DNA from: Anaerolineales bacterium
GTDB lineage: Bacteria > Chloroflexota > Anaerolineae > Anaerolineales > Villigracilaceae
DNA: 64,000 nt
Assembly (NCBI GenBank): GCA_016744335.1
Contig: JADGEO010000012.1
Coordinates: 1-64,000 of the forward strand
Direction: 5' to 3'
Program-made: the position numbers and the translations under genes
The notes under the pieces: generated by a model
Database searches by the model: none
What the model was told of the DNA's origin: nothing
Seen by the model: the letters and a program-made list of their open reading frames with translations, nothing else
Part shown: positions 1 to 8,876 of the stretch, in pieces
Position numbering within the stretch: the stretch's first letter is position 1
Layout: each line of letters opens with the position of its first letter

Positions 1-47
1 TTAGGTTTTTGCCAAGTTTACCAACTCCCTTAGTTTTTGAAAACCAC

Positions 48-860
48 TTAGTGACTATTTGAGCCTAAGTGTACTAGCACAATTGCGCCCACAAGCGCGC
101 AATAAATGGAAAAAGCATAAAGCGAATGCTTATTCAGATAATCCATCAGCCAGCGAATTGCTAGCCAGCCGACAAATGCCGCGGCAATAAATCCGACCAA
201 AAGGATGGGAATAAATTCAGCCAGCCCGGGCATTTTAAGTAAATCAAGTGATTCGTATGCGCCTGCCGCCAGCATAACGGGGATAGACATCAAAAAAGCA
301 AATTTAGCGGCAGATTCTCGTGTAAAACTGCGTAGCATTCCGCCTGCGATGGTGGAGCCAGAGCGCGATGCGCCTGGGAATACGGCAAAGACCTGAAATA
401 AGCCAATAATGAGCGCATCTGATTGGGTCATTTCGTCTAAATTGCGTTGACGTTTTCCTAGCCATTCGGCGAGAGAGAGCAAAATTGCCGCGGAAAAAAG
501 TCGTATAGATGCGGCAAGGAGCGGGGTTGTGAATAGTTCTTCTAGCGCGTCTTTGAGCAAGTAGCCTACTAATAACGCGGGAATAGTCGCGATGATGATA
601 TACCACGCTAAAGAATTCTCTTCACTAGAAAAGGGCTTCGCAAAAAAGGCTCTGGCTATATCGAGTAGATCTTTCCAGAAGTAGATAAAAAGAGAAACGA
701 GCGTTCCCCATTGGACTAGAATGAGAAAAGAGAATACAGCATCGTTTGCAGAAATGCCCATAAGCTCTTGAGCAATGAGCAAGTGCGCGGTAGAAGAAAC
801 GGGGATGAATTCGGTTAATCCCTGAATGATGCCGAGGAGGAAAGATTGAAAGAGGGTCAT
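48..860 (-). CDS. uppP: undecaprenyl-diphosphatase UppP (BacA)
   Basis: This integral membrane enzyme removes a phosphate from undecaprenyl diphosphate and so recycles the lipid carrier for peptidoglycan and other envelope polymers. The 270-residue product has the usual family length. Both signature motifs are visible: EFIPVSSTAH at residues 17-26 and PGASRSGST at residues 162-170. Together they supply the catalytic Glu, Ser and Arg residues. Many hydrophobic segments fit a polytopic membrane protein. It lies 8 bases downstream of the CoA-transferase subunit B gene on the same strand, so it may be the last gene of that operon, although the functions are unrelated. The assignment is secure from the motifs. 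Confidence 0.96.
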   Translation of the reverse strand: MTLFQSFLLGIIQGLTEFIPVSSTAHLLIAQELMGISANDAVFSFLILVQWGTLVSLFIYFWKDLLDIARAFFAKPFSSEENSLAWYIIIATIPALLVGYLLKDALEELFTTPLLAASIRLFSAAILLSLAEWLGKRQRNLDEMTQSDALIIGLFQVFAVFPGASRSGSTIAGGMLRSFTRESAAKFAFLMSIPVMLAAGAYESLDLLKMPGLAEFIPILLVGFIAAAFVGWLAIRWLMDYLNKHSLYAFSIYCALVGAIVLVHLGSNSH

Positions 861-868
861 AAAAAGAA

Positions 869-1642
869 TTATCCGCGTTTTACATATAAGCCATCAGGGT
901 CAAGTTCTTCATATAAAATGCGCAGCTCATCATCGCTAGGTGGCTCTGTGGATTTCAGTTCTGACGCTATTTTCAAATCCCAGCCTGTGTTTTCGATAGC
1001 TTCTTCTGCTTCTTTGCTAGGGTGAAGGGCAGTGAGGGTTAGTTCACCATTTTCATCTGGTTCCATAAAGCCGATATCGGTGATGATGGCTAAAGGACCA
1101 CCGCCGCGCACCCCGCTTAGATCACGTTCGTCGCGTCCGTTGAGGAAGCCTGCTGATGTCATGAAGTCCACTTTTTCGGGAAATCTGCGTTTTTGGTGAG
1201 GGGTCATAATATAGCAACGATTTGCCCACGCAGAGATTAGTTCTGCGCCACCAGAGCCGGGGAGACGGACTTTGGGGTTTTCGTAATCATCGCCGATAAC
1301 AGTGGCGTTGATATTGCCGAAGCGGTCAATTTGTGCGCCACCGAGAAAGCCCACGTCTACGTTGCCGCGTTGGAGGTAATTGGCGAAAATGTCATACATG
1401 GAGCAAATAGATAGTGCCCCGCTGGCGAGCGTGGGGTCGCCAATAGAAAGGGGCAAATGCGAAGGCTCTGCGCCAATCACGCCGGCTTCGTAAATCATCA
1501 CTAGGTTCGGTGCGTGCGTTTGTTTTGCGAGATTGCAGGCAAGGTTGGGTTGACCTACGCCAACAAAAACGACATCGCCATCGCGTAACATGCGGGCGGA
1601 GTTGACAATCATTAATTCGGCGGAGGAGTAGCTCTGGCTCAT
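869..1642 (-). CDS. CoA-transferase subunit B (glutaconate CoA-transferase/IpdB-like)
   Basis: This is the beta subunit of a family I CoA-transferase (glutaconate or 3-oxoacid CoA-transferase type), which moves CoA between acids through a glutamyl-CoA thioester. The 257-residue protein carries YEAGVIG, with Glu52 in the place of the catalytic Glu of glutaconate CoA-transferase subunit B. GSGGAELI and a Gly-rich GVRGGGP stretch are also present. Its start overlaps the end of the thioesterase gene by 4 bases, so the two are probably translationally coupled. The A subunit gene lies two genes upstream at 2925-3827, with a thioesterase and a hydrolase in between. IpdB-like ring-degrading hydrolases belong to the same fold, and the substrate cannot be read from the sequence. 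Confidence 0.85.
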   Translation of the reverse strand: MSQSYSSAELMIVNSARMLRDGDVVFVGVGQPNLACNLAKQTHAPNLVMIYEAGVIGAEPSHLPLSIGDPTLASGALSICSMYDIFANYLQRGNVDVGFLGGAQIDRFGNINATVIGDDYENPKVRLPGSGGAELISAWANRCYIMTPHQKRRFPEKVDFMTSAGFLNGRDERDLSGVRGGGPLAIITDIGFMEPDENGELTLTALHPSKEAEEAIENTGWDLKIASELKSTEPPSDDELRILYEELDPDGLYVKRG

Positions 1643-2043
1643 AGTATTTCCTTATTTTTCTTTTCTATCTGCCTTTGAATTAGTCTTTGCTGGATGATGA
1701 CTCTTTTATGTTCAGCTTCTGCGATGAGTTCGTTGCCTAGATGGACTTCAAGCTTAAATGCTAAGGTTCTTTTGTTCTGGTGTAGAAATGTGGAACTGAC
1801 AATTACATCTTCATCTATTATCGCCATACCTATATGGTTGAGGTTGATGTTTTGCCCTACGGTTATATATTTATCGTCAAGAGAGTTCTGTGCTAATTTA
1901 GCAGAGACAATTTCCATCCATAAAACGATTGTATATGTGCCGAGTAAGTCGGGAAGCCTTTTATCAACGGCAGATGTGCAATCTTTGGGTTTTACTTTGA
2001 ATACTTCTTTTAGTATATCGCCTTGGTTTAGGTTTGTTTTCAT
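1639..2043 (-). CDS. FlK-like hotdog-fold acyl-CoA thioesterase
   Basis: The 134-residue protein resembles fluoroacetyl-CoA thioesterase (FlK) and related single-domain hotdog thioesterases, which hydrolyse short acyl-CoAs in the cytoplasm. Thr36, Glu44 and His70 have the spacing of the FlK triad Thr42-Glu50-His76 (8 and then 26 residues apart). The C-terminal EHKRVIIQQ stretch resembles the HERAVI region of FlK. It overlaps both neighbours by 4 bases (hydrolase upstream, CoA-transferase B downstream), so it is embedded in the acyl-CoA operon. Fluoroacetate specificity is not implied, since the family includes general thioesterases. The fold assignment is fairly sure and the substrate is unknown. 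Confidence 0.7.
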   Translation of the reverse strand: MKTNLNQGDILKEVFKVKPKDCTSAVDKRLPDLLGTYTIVLWMEIVSAKLAQNSLDDKYITVGQNINLNHIGMAIIDEDVIVSSTFLHQNKRTLAFKLEVHLGNELIAEAEHKRVIIQQRLIQRQIEKKNKEIL

Positions 2044-2879
2044 GTTAAAAAATTTACCATTTCTTCGCTTACCATCTTAGGCTCTTCTAGTGGGACAAGA
2101 TGGGTTGATTTTGGGATACTGCTGACTTTTGCTGTGGGTAATTTTTTCATAACTTTTTTTTCTGTACTTTTCAAAAAAGTATCTGTTTCTGCGCCGCGAA
2201 TGATGAGAAGGGGGACTTTTAGTTTGGGTAATTCTCGCCAGATTTCCATATCACGCCATACGCCAGTTTGATAGATTCTGACTTCCCATTCGGCAGAGTA
2301 GCAGAGCTTATAGCTGGCATCATCTTGCTGGCAGGTGATTCCGTTAACATAGGCTTCTAAGGATTTATCGCTAAAGTATTGGAAGATCTTTTTTTTTCTA
2401 TAGCCGCTCAGTATCATTTCACGGCTTTTGAAAACACGCCGTCTCTGTTTCGCGGAGGCGATGAGAGGGTGAATTTTGTCGATAGCGTTTAACGTGCGAC
2501 CTATATTCATTGCTCCAATGAATATAGGTGGGAACAAGACCGGGTCAAGGAGGATAATATGAGAGAAACGCTCGGGTTCCCGAAGCGCGGCTCGGAGGAG
2601 GGCAATCCCGCCCAGTGAATGCCCGACTGCTGGTATCCTGTCCAATTTTTGCTCATCCATGAAGCGAAATAAATCATCGGTGAGGGGATGCCAATCGTCA
2701 ATTTCTTCTGGCTGAGCACCTGCCCAGAGCGGGCGTTGGCGCATAGCTGTAACTTTATGGTCGCTTAGCAAATCAAAAAGCGGACGATAGCAATCCGGGG
2801 GATATCCGTTGGCGTGCAAAAAAAGAAGGGGAGAGCCTTCGTTGTAGCTGGAAAAAGGTATGGTCATGAAGTTATCCAC
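2040..2879 (-). CDS. alpha/beta hydrolase
   Basis: This is an alpha/beta-hydrolase fold enzyme of 279 residues. The nucleophile elbow GHSLGG places the catalytic Ser at residue 88. The oxyanion region LLFLHANGYP lies near residues 18-27, and a late Asp (GAETD) and His (KSTHLV) complete the expected triad. No signal peptide is seen, so it is probably cytoplasmic. A second ATG at codon 5 (MTIPFSS) is a possible start. It lies in the same operon as the CoA-transferase subunits and the thioesterase, with a 4-base overlap to the next gene, which suggests work on an ester or acyl intermediate. The substrate is not known. Confidence 0.85.
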   Translation of the reverse strand: MDNFMTIPFSSYNEGSPLLFLHANGYPPDCYRPLFDLLSDHKVTAMRQRPLWAGAQPEEIDDWHPLTDDLFRFMDEQKLDRIPAVGHSLGGIALLRAALREPERFSHIILLDPVLFPPIFIGAMNIGRTLNAIDKIHPLIASAKQRRRVFKSREMILSGYRKKKIFQYFSDKSLEAYVNGITCQQDDASYKLCYSAEWEVRIYQTGVWRDMEIWRELPKLKVPLLIIRGAETDTFLKSTEKKVMKKLPTAKVSSIPKSTHLVPLEEPKMVSEEMVNFLT

Positions 2880-2924
2880 AGATTGTGCAGACTTTTAAAG
2901 TTTCTTGCGCAATACGCTTTACGC

Positions 2925-3827
2925 TCAGTACTCCCCATAATTCACGGGCGCACTTAATTTCTCTTCAACTTCTAATGCTTTGAGTTTTTCTGCACCCAAT
3001 TTTTCTAGATAGGCTTCGTGGTTTTTTGTGCCATAGACCCACTCATCAAGCCACGCTTGCACACTTTCTTGGGTTTTGCTGATTTTGTCCCAACCCATAT
3101 AAAAAACATTATCTCGGTCGTAATAGCCTTGTGCATAAGAGGGGTGGCAGGCGTGCGGGACGTGGCAAACAGCGTCTACAATAAAGCCAGGAATTAAGGT
3201 GCGGTTTGGGTCTGAGCGGATAATTTCTTCGTCTACAATTTCTTCGGCAGTGACGATGACTTTTTGCGCGGCGAACGCGGCTTCTTTTTGCTCGCCCACG
3301 ATTCCCCACAGGTGCGCGTTCCCGTTCTTATCGGCGCGCTGGACGTGAATTATGGCTACATCGGGGTTAAGGGCAGGAACGGCAATGAGTTCTTTGCCAG
3401 AATAAGGGTCAACAACTCGCTTTATGCGCGGGTTGGCTTCCTCGAGACTGGTTGCAGCTGTGGGCATGATGTGCATGAAGGGCAGTCCTGCCGCACCAGC
3501 TTGCAATGTGGAAATCATGCCGAAGTGAGAGTATTCTTCCCATTCGATTTCTCCACGCTCTATGGCACCGCGCACGATGCGTAATGAGCCAACGCCAGGG
3601 TTGCCCATATAGGAGAAAATAATTTTTTTTGCACATCCTGCGGCAACTAATTGGTCGTAGATTAAATCTGGAGTAGCGCGCGCCAAGATGAGGTCGCGTT
3701 TGCGTTGGCGGATGATTTCGTGCCCCGCGGCAAATGGGATGAGGTGTGTAAATCCCGCGGCGTAGAGACTGTTTCCATCCTGCACATATTTTGAAACAGC
3801 TTCAGAAAGTGAAGTGACTTTGCTCAT
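2925..3827 (-). CDS. CoA-transferase subunit A (glutaconate CoA-transferase/IpdA-like)
   Basis: This 300-residue protein is the alpha subunit of a family I CoA-transferase. Recognisable stretches are ISTLQAGAAGLPFMH, the VDPYSGKELIAVPALNPD region with downstream DVAIIHVQRAD, and the AAQKVIVTAEEIVDEE region. All are typical of GctA/IpdA-type subunits that bind the CoA moiety while subunit B carries the catalytic Glu. It is the first gene of the minus-strand operon 3827-869 and lies 45 bases before the hydrolase gene. The two subunits are normally adjacent, and here two genes separate them. The acid substrate cannot be deduced. Confidence 0.85.
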   Translation of the reverse strand: MSKVTSLSEAVSKYVQDGNSLYAAGFTHLIPFAAGHEIIRQRKRDLILARATPDLIYDQLVAAGCAKKIIFSYMGNPGVGSLRIVRGAIERGEIEWEEYSHFGMISTLQAGAAGLPFMHIMPTAATSLEEANPRIKRVVDPYSGKELIAVPALNPDVAIIHVQRADKNGNAHLWGIVGEQKEAAFAAQKVIVTAEEIVDEEIIRSDPNRTLIPGFIVDAVCHVPHACHPSYAQGYYDRDNVFYMGWDKISKTQESVQAWLDEWVYGTKNHEAYLEKLGAEKLKALEVEEKLSAPVNYGEY

Positions 3828-3845
3828 ATACTGTTATCCTTAAGT

Positions 3846-4076
3846 TTATTTGTCTTTTTTTCTTGTATTGTTCCACCACTCAAAGCGATTACTTGATGGG
3901 GATTTCTCAACTTTTCGGCGAAAGAAAAACCCGATACTCCAAAATAGCAACCCTATAAAGAGATAGTTATATGCAATTGTATTGGCAATGTCTGAAATAA
4001 CAAATAAGAGCACAGAAGCTGTTCCGACTACTATAAAAAAGGTACCAATGCGGGGGAGCATATTTTTATCATCCAT
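3846..4076 (-). CDS. small membrane protein, function unknown
   Basis: This is a 76-residue hypothetical protein. Two hydrophobic segments are visible, around residues 10-28 (GTFFIVVGTASVLLFVISD) and 35-52. They are followed by a basic tail (FFRRKVEKS and NNTRKKDK). It sits 18 bases upstream of the CoA-transferase A gene on the same strand, so it may be the first gene of that transcription unit. No family is recognised. The two predicted membrane helices and compositional bias support real coding, but the protein is short. Confidence 0.55.
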   Translation of the reverse strand: MDDKNMLPRIGTFFIVVGTASVLLFVISDIANTIAYNYLFIGLLFWSIGFFFRRKVEKSPSSNRFEWWNNTRKKDK

Positions 4077-4158
4077 ATGTAGATAATAATACTATTTTTC
4101 TTATTGGGGAAGGGAGTAGATAATTTTAGCTGAAATTATTGAAATGAGGAGGGTTTTA

Positions 4159-4319
4159 ATGGATATTCCGCAGGGAAATCTTGACCAATATATTTTCTAT
4201 CCTGACGATGTAAACTGGAACGCAAAAATTTCCACTCAAGTTTCTTCGGATGTGCGCCACACGAGCATTTTGAAGAAGCGTTAGCGCGAGGCATTCCGCG
4301 TTATTTTTTATCAGATTGA
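4159..4319 (+). pseudogene. possible decayed gene fragment
   Basis: The gap 4077-4352 holds a short reading frame that starts at ATG 4159 behind a GGAGG-like site (about 4147-4153) and stops at 4284 after 41 codons (MDIPQGNLDQYIFYPDD...). One shift of frame near 4255 lets a coding-like stretch (HEHFEEALARGIPRYFLSD) run on to a stop at 4317-4319. This pattern fits a frameshifted remnant of a longer gene. It could also be chance, and nothing similar is recognised. Confidence 0.25.
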
Positions 4320-4352
4320 GCACCGCGCACGTGACCTGAGCTGGGGGAGGCG

Positions 4353-5507
4353 TTAAGGCACTTCGATTTCGGCGATAGCCTGACGCGCTAGTTTAGCGAC
4401 TTCTCGATTTTCTCGTTTTTGAGAAATAGCGTGCAAAGTGGGCAGGGCGCGCGGGTCTTTTAGCTTGCTTAGCGAGCGAATCGCTTCCTTGCGAACCGCG
4501 TCAGTTTTGTCATCAAGCATTTCTAGTAAGTAAACAATTGCACGCTCTCCGCCGATTACCCCTAATCCCCAAACAGATTTCTCGCGGATCCAAGTATTGG
4601 GGCTAACTAACGCCTTCGATAAAATGGGTAGCGCATCCTCACCAAACTCAAGCAAAGCCTCTAAGGCTTTTTCAGCAACATCATAATTGGTATCATAAAA
4701 CGCCATCTCTAAATCGTCCATGATACTTGGCTCGCGCATTGGACGTAATAACGCGATAGCGTAGCGGCGCACAGTTGGCTCTTTGGCATTCATCGCTACT
4801 CTAAGTTTATTAAGAGCGGCTTTGTCATAAGAAGCGATTGCGCCTAAAAGAGCTTGCATCCTTTCTTCACCGCCATACCACCAAAAGGAATCGTATAAGG
4901 CTTCCATCAAATAGGGAATTACGCTTGGGTCATTAATTTCTTCTAAAGCTTTTACTGTTGCAATACGAACCTTTATTTCGGCATCATCCAAAAGGTCAGC
5001 GATGTTAACGTAGGTTCTGGGGTCACGGAATTTCCCTAATACAATCACCGCGGCAATTCGCACATCGGGGTCTGCATCATTTAGGGCAACCAATAAATGC
5101 GGCACGGCTTGCCGATTCTTAGCTTTCCCTAGAGATTCTATGGCAAGAATTTGTAATTTGTAGTTTTCGTTTTTGCTAATGACAAAAAGATTATTTAAGG
5201 CTTCTTGATTTTTCATTCTCCCCAAAATAGGGACAGTTTCTTTTTGTATAGAAAAGGGCGCATTCTTCATCGCATTATTTAGTGCGGGGATAGCTTTTTT
5301 GCCTAGCCTAACCAAAATTTGCGCAACAAGCTCGCGTTGTCTCGGTTCTTGGCTGTTTAGCGTAGAAACCAAACTCTCTGCGCCGGCTTCGCCCATTGCT
5401 AATAATTCGCGCGCCGCCTGATTGTGCTTATTTGTATCACTGTCGCTGAGCGTTCGCAATAATTGATTAATCTTCACCTGTTGTTTTTTATCTGAGAGCC
5501 AAGCCAT
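4353..5507 (-). CDS. HEAT-repeat protein
   Basis: This 384-residue protein is built almost wholly of HEAT or PBS-lyase-type helical repeats of about 31 residues. Recurrent patterns such as AVPHLLVALNDADPDVRIAA, VIPYLMEALYD and AIVYLLEMLDDKTDAVRKEA are seen. Such proteins are alpha-solenoid scaffolds for protein binding. No catalytic motif, signal peptide or membrane segment is visible. A clear AGGAG site precedes the ATG. It is transcribed divergently from hemW, and a 136-base intergenic region separates them. The fold is sure and the partner is unknown. Confidence 0.88.
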   Translation of the reverse strand: MAWLSDKKQQVKINQLLRTLSDSDTNKHNQAARELLAMGEAGAESLVSTLNSQEPRQRELVAQILVRLGKKAIPALNNAMKNAPFSIQKETVPILGRMKNQEALNNLFVISKNENYKLQILAIESLGKAKNRQAVPHLLVALNDADPDVRIAAVIVLGKFRDPRTYVNIADLLDDAEIKVRIATVKALEEINDPSVIPYLMEALYDSFWWYGGEERMQALLGAIASYDKAALNKLRVAMNAKEPTVRRYAIALLRPMREPSIMDDLEMAFYDTNYDVAEKALEALLEFGEDALPILSKALVSPNTWIREKSVWGLGVIGGERAIVYLLEMLDDKTDAVRKEAIRSLSKLKDPRALPTLHAISQKRENREVAKLARQAIAEIEVP

Positions 5508-5643
5508 ATACTTACTCCTTTAAAAGTGGCTTTATTGTACATTAAATTTATCGCAATTATGTTATCATTTTTTAGTTCTCTTAGAACCTGTACTCTGCCA
5601 TTTATGTTGCCTATGCTCAAAAAGTAGAAAACTGGATATTACT

Positions 5644-6855
5644 ATGACCGCTTACGCCCTTTACCTCCACATTCCATTTTGCCAACATCGTTGCGCCTAT
5701 TGTGACTTCACTACCTACGCGGGACAAGACGATAAAATCCCCGCGTATGTAGGGGCGCTAATACGGGAAATCGAACTGGTTGCAGATAAAAAGAAGGTAG
5801 CCGCCAAAAGCATCTTTTTTGGAGGAGGAACACCTTCTCTTCTCGCGCCAAATCAACTTGCTTCCGTTATGGATGCTTTGCGTGCGAATTTCAACTTAAT
5901 GCCAGATGCCGAGATCTCGCTTGAGGCAAATCCTGGCACTGTGACAGCGGCGTATTTGCGTGAATTGCACGAGATAGGTTTTAATCGCATTAGTTTTGGT
6001 GTCCAGTCCGCACATCCTGATGACTTATTGCTTCTTGAGCGCATCCACGATTTTTTGGAGGTAATTCAAACTGTTCACCACGCGCGGCAAGCTGGGTTCA
6101 CGAATCTTTCGCTCGATTTGATTTTTGGGTTACCTGAACAATCTTTGCAACGCTGGCAAGAAACTCTTAAGCAGACCCTTAATCTAAACCCTGAACATCT
6201 TTCCATTTATGCATTGACCATAGAAGAGGGCACGCCCTTTGGTAATTGGGCAGATCGTGGCATGATTCCCCTCCCCGACCCCGATTTGGCCGCAGATATG
6301 TATGAGTGGGCGAGTGAATTTTTGATTGAAAGCGGGTACGTGCAATATGAAATTAGTAATTGGGCGAAACCTTCAAATCTTCAACCTTCAATTTTTCAAC
6401 CCTTTTATGCTTGTAAACATAATCTGCAATACTGGCATAATCTTCCCTATCTTGGTTTTGGCGCAGGTGCGCACGGTTATGCCAATGGGATGAGATATTC
6501 AAACACTTTAGGGGTAAGTAAATATATAAACGCCTTAATCGCTAAAGAAACGCCTATAAAGGAATGTGATTTTCCCCTCTCCCCTGCCGCAATTTACCAA
6601 GAAAAAATTGATACAAAAACAGAAATGCAAGAGACGATGATGCTCGGTTTGCGCCTAACACAAGAGGGTGTTTCTGCTGACACCTTTCAAGCACGTTTTG
6701 GCCATAGCTTAAAAGATGTTTTTGGCAAGGAGATTGACGAGTTGCTGACTTTAGATTTGTTAGAGTGGGTAAAGGCGGCTGGTTCAAAAAAAATACGCTT
6801 AACATCTCGTGCTAGGATTTTAGGTAATCAGGTTTTTCATCGCTTTGTTGAATAA
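5644..6855 (+). CDS. hemW: radical SAM protein HemW (heme chaperone)
   Basis: The 403-residue protein belongs to the HemN/HemW radical SAM family. The cluster-binding motif CQHRCAYC uses Cys13, Cys17 and Cys20. GGGTPSLL, at about residues 60-67, belongs to the SAM-binding region. The motif KHNLQYW matches the HNxxYW heme-binding signature that separates the heme chaperone HemW from true coproporphyrinogen III dehydrogenase HemN. A C-terminal HemN-type domain follows (TMMLGLRLTQEGVS). The expected role is insertion of heme into target proteins. The gene stands alone and is divergent from the HEAT gene. No Shine-Dalgarno site is evident before the ATG. Confidence 0.92.
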   Translation: MTAYALYLHIPFCQHRCAYCDFTTYAGQDDKIPAYVGALIREIELVADKKKVAAKSIFFGGGTPSLLAPNQLASVMDALRANFNLMPDAEISLEANPGTVTAAYLRELHEIGFNRISFGVQSAHPDDLLLLERIHDFLEVIQTVHHARQAGFTNLSLDLIFGLPEQSLQRWQETLKQTLNLNPEHLSIYALTIEEGTPFGNWADRGMIPLPDPDLAADMYEWASEFLIESGYVQYEISNWAKPSNLQPSIFQPFYACKHNLQYWHNLPYLGFGAGAHGYANGMRYSNTLGVSKYINALIAKETPIKECDFPLSPAAIYQEKIDTKTEMQETMMLGLRLTQEGVSADTFQARFGHSLKDVFGKEIDELLTLDLLEWVKAAGSKKIRLTSRARILGNQVFHRFVE

Positions 6856-6913
6856 GCAGTGCCTTTTCTTGAATAAAATTTACCTTGCGCAATGAGACAA
6901 TATCGTCTATGCT

Positions 6914-6948
6914 TATAATGAGCGCGCGGCATTCTGGTTCTGCCGCAC
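6914..6948 (+). promoter_or_regulatory. possible -10 box and leader hairpin upstream of the ABC permease
   Basis: A TATAAT sits at 6914-6919 in the 190-base gap before the permease gene. A short hairpin, GCGGCA and TGCCGC at about 6926-6948, follows at the start of the presumed leader. No good -35 box is seen 17 bases upstream. The call is tentative. Confidence 0.35.
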
Positions 6949-7045
6949 AGACGCTAACCGAAGGCAGGCACGCTAAGATTACGCGTGATGTTTTTTGTTC
7001 ATCCCCTTATTTTAGCAATCAATTCACAAATGGAGAGCTTATCTT

Positions 7046-7900
7046 ATGGAACCATCTGCACCTAAACTTGATATTAGAGACGATGATAGAAAAAGGTCGC
7101 TAAGAGACCAGCCTTGGTGGTTTTATGCCATCATTCTTATTTTTATTTGGGCGGCATATATTTTTTATGCGAGAGAAAATTATAACGAGGCTTTTCAGTT
7201 CATTAAGGTGGGCATAGGCGTTACGATAAAGACTTCCTTAATTTCTTATGCTTTTGCGCTCATCTTGGGATTATTAGCAGGCTTGGGGCGTATTTCAAAA
7301 AATATATTTTTCAATAATTTGGCACGTCTTTATGTTGAGCTGATTCGTGGTATTCCTATGCTGGTGTTGATTTTCTTCATCGCCTTAGTTGGTGTACCTA
7401 TGTTGGTAGATGGCGTAAACGCGCTTGGCGTATGGTTTACAGAGATAGGGTTAGGGTTTTTAGGGACACCATTAAGTGCTTTTGGTAATAAATCGCTAAC
7501 TATGAACACACGAGCTATTGTTGCTCTTTCGGTTACTTATGGCGCATTTTTAGCAGAGATTTTCCGCGCAGGCATTCAATCTATTGAGCGCGGGCAAATG
7601 GAAGCCGCTCGTTCTTTAGGGATGAGTTACGGGCAAGCAATGCGGCATATTATTTTACCCCAAGCTGTGCGCAATGTTCTCCCGGCGCTTGGCAATGATT
7701 TCGTGGCGATGGTTAAAGATTCATCGCTTGTTTCAATTTTGGCGGTACGCGATATCACCCAAGTTTCACGTTTGTACGCAGGAAGCACCTTCCGATTTCG
7801 AGAAGCCTATATCACTGTATCTGTGATGTACTTATCCATAACAGTCATGCTTTCTCTCTTGGTTCAAGTTATGGAAAGGAGATTGAGCAAAAATGACTAG
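7046..7900 (+). CDS. polar amino acid ABC transporter permease
   Basis: This is the inner-membrane permease of a His/Glu/Gln/Arg-type amino acid importer. The 284-residue protein has several hydrophobic helices and the cytoplasmic EAA loop ([20 protein letters not shown]) that docks with the ATPase. It also has the family's [16 protein letters not shown]-like segment near residues 95-110. A GGAGAG site precedes the ATG. The ATP-binding gene overlaps its end by 8 bases. A periplasmic or lipoprotein substrate-binding gene usually completes this operon, and none is found here. The amino acid specificity is unknown. Confidence 0.93.
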   Translation: MEPSAPKLDIRDDDRKRSLRDQPWWFYAIILIFIWAAYIFYARENYNEAFQFIKVGIGVTIKTSLISYAFALILGLLAGLGRISKNIFFNNLARLYVELIRGIPMLVLIFFIALVGVPMLVDGVNALGVWFTEIGLGFLGTPLSAFGNKSLTMNTRAIVALSVTYGAFLAEIFRAGIQSIERGQMEAARSLGMSYGQAMRHIILPQAVRNVLPALGNDFVAMVKDSSLVSILAVRDITQVSRLYAGSTFRFREAYITVSVMYLSITVMLSLLVQVMERRLSKND

Positions 7901-8639
7901 ACCAGAAAATATTATTGTTCTTAAAGATTTATATAAACATTTTGGGGAAGTTAGGGCTTTAGATGGCGTAAATTTGAATGTTGCCCAAGGCAAAGTTATC
8001 GTAGTTATTGGGCCTAGTGGCTCAGGAAAATCGACCATGTTGCGTTGCATTAATCACCTAGAAGCACCCACTAGCGGTGAAGTGTGGATTGATGGTCAGC
8101 AACTTGGTAAGAATGAAAAAGAACTTAACGAAATTCGTACCGAAGTTGGGATGGTTTTTCAACTTTTCAATCTCTTCCCTCACCTGACCGCGTTAGAAAA
8201 TGTGATGATTGCTCAAAAGGTTGTGCGCGGTCGCTCTAAGAGCGAAGCCAGAAAAATTGCTATGGATCAATTAAATCGTGTTGGCATCCCTGAAAAAGCA
8301 GATGTTCATCCCTCTAATCTTTCTGGTGGGCAACAGCAACGCGTTGCAATTGCGCGTGCGCTTGCAATGAATCCTAAAATCATGCTTTTCGATGAGCCCA
8401 CGAGCGCGCTTGACCCTGAAATGATTAAAGAAGTACTAGATGTAATGCTCGACCTCGCCAAAGAAGGCATGACTATGGTCTGCGTTACGCATGAGATGGG
8501 ATTTGCTCGCTCTGCCGCAGATGAAGTTATTTTTATGGATAATGGGCAAATTGTAGAGCACACGACCCCGCACGATCTATATAATAACCCCAAAGAAGAG
8601 CGCACCAAGCTCTTTTTATCGCAGATTTTACAGCACTAA
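7893..8639 (+). CDS. glnQ: amino acid ABC transporter ATP-binding protein (GlnQ-like)
   Basis: This is the ATPase subunit that energises the permease encoded just upstream. The 248-residue protein has Walker [10 protein letters not shown] at residues 40-48, the signature LSGGQQQR at 143-150, Walker B with DEPTSALD at 167-174, and the switch His in CVTHEMG. Length and sequence are typical of the PAAT (GlnQ/HisP/ArtP) group. Its ATG lies inside the end of the permease gene, so translational coupling is likely. A strong hairpin terminator follows at 8685. The symbol marks family resemblance, and glutamine specificity is not proven. Confidence 0.93.
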   Translation: MTRPENIIVLKDLYKHFGEVRALDGVNLNVAQGKVIVVIGPSGSGKSTMLRCINHLEAPTSGEVWIDGQQLGKNEKELNEIRTEVGMVFQLFNLFPHLTALENVMIAQKVVRGRSKSEARKIAMDQLNRVGIPEKADVHPSNLSGGQQQRVAIARALAMNPKIMLFDEPTSALDPEMIKEVLDVMLDLAKEGMTMVCVTHEMGFARSAADEVIFMDNGQIVEHTTPHDLYNNPKEERTKLFLSQILQH

Positions 8640-8684
8640 CAGGCAACAAGGGGTAATACGCCTTGTCACACCTAAGGTAAATAA

Positions 8685-8716
8685 AAATGCCCGACTTTTC
8701 AGTCGGGCATTTCTTT
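8685..8716. terminator. bidirectional terminator between glnQ and tRNA-Leu
   Basis: A hairpin AAATGCCCGACT/AGTCGGGCATTT with a 4-base loop spans 8685-8712. It has A-rich and T-rich flanks on both sides and can end both glnQ transcription and, on the minus strand, tRNA-Leu transcription. Confidence 0.88.
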
Positions 8717-8805
<89 letters not shown>

Positions 8806-8818
8806 AAACACAAAAGGT

Positions 8819-8846
8819 ATTATAATCACCTTCTACATAATGTCAA
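8819..8846 (-). promoter_or_regulatory. sigma70-type promoter for tRNA-Leu(GAG)
   Basis: Read on the minus strand, a perfect TTGACA (8841-8846) and a perfect TATAAT (8819-8824) are separated by 16 bases and lie about 14 bases before the tRNA 5' end. Confidence 0.88.
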
Positions 8847-8876
8847 GCAGAAAATTGATTTTAGGAGAATTTAAGA

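Noticed and set aside
1639-2043. Fluoroacetate resistance gene
   Set aside because: The FlK triad spacing is kept, but no fluoroacetate pathway gene is near and the family includes general thioesterases.
6885-7103. Reading frame before the ABC permease
   Set aside because: It overlaps the permease start in another frame, has no ribosome site, and its composition follows the hairpin leader.
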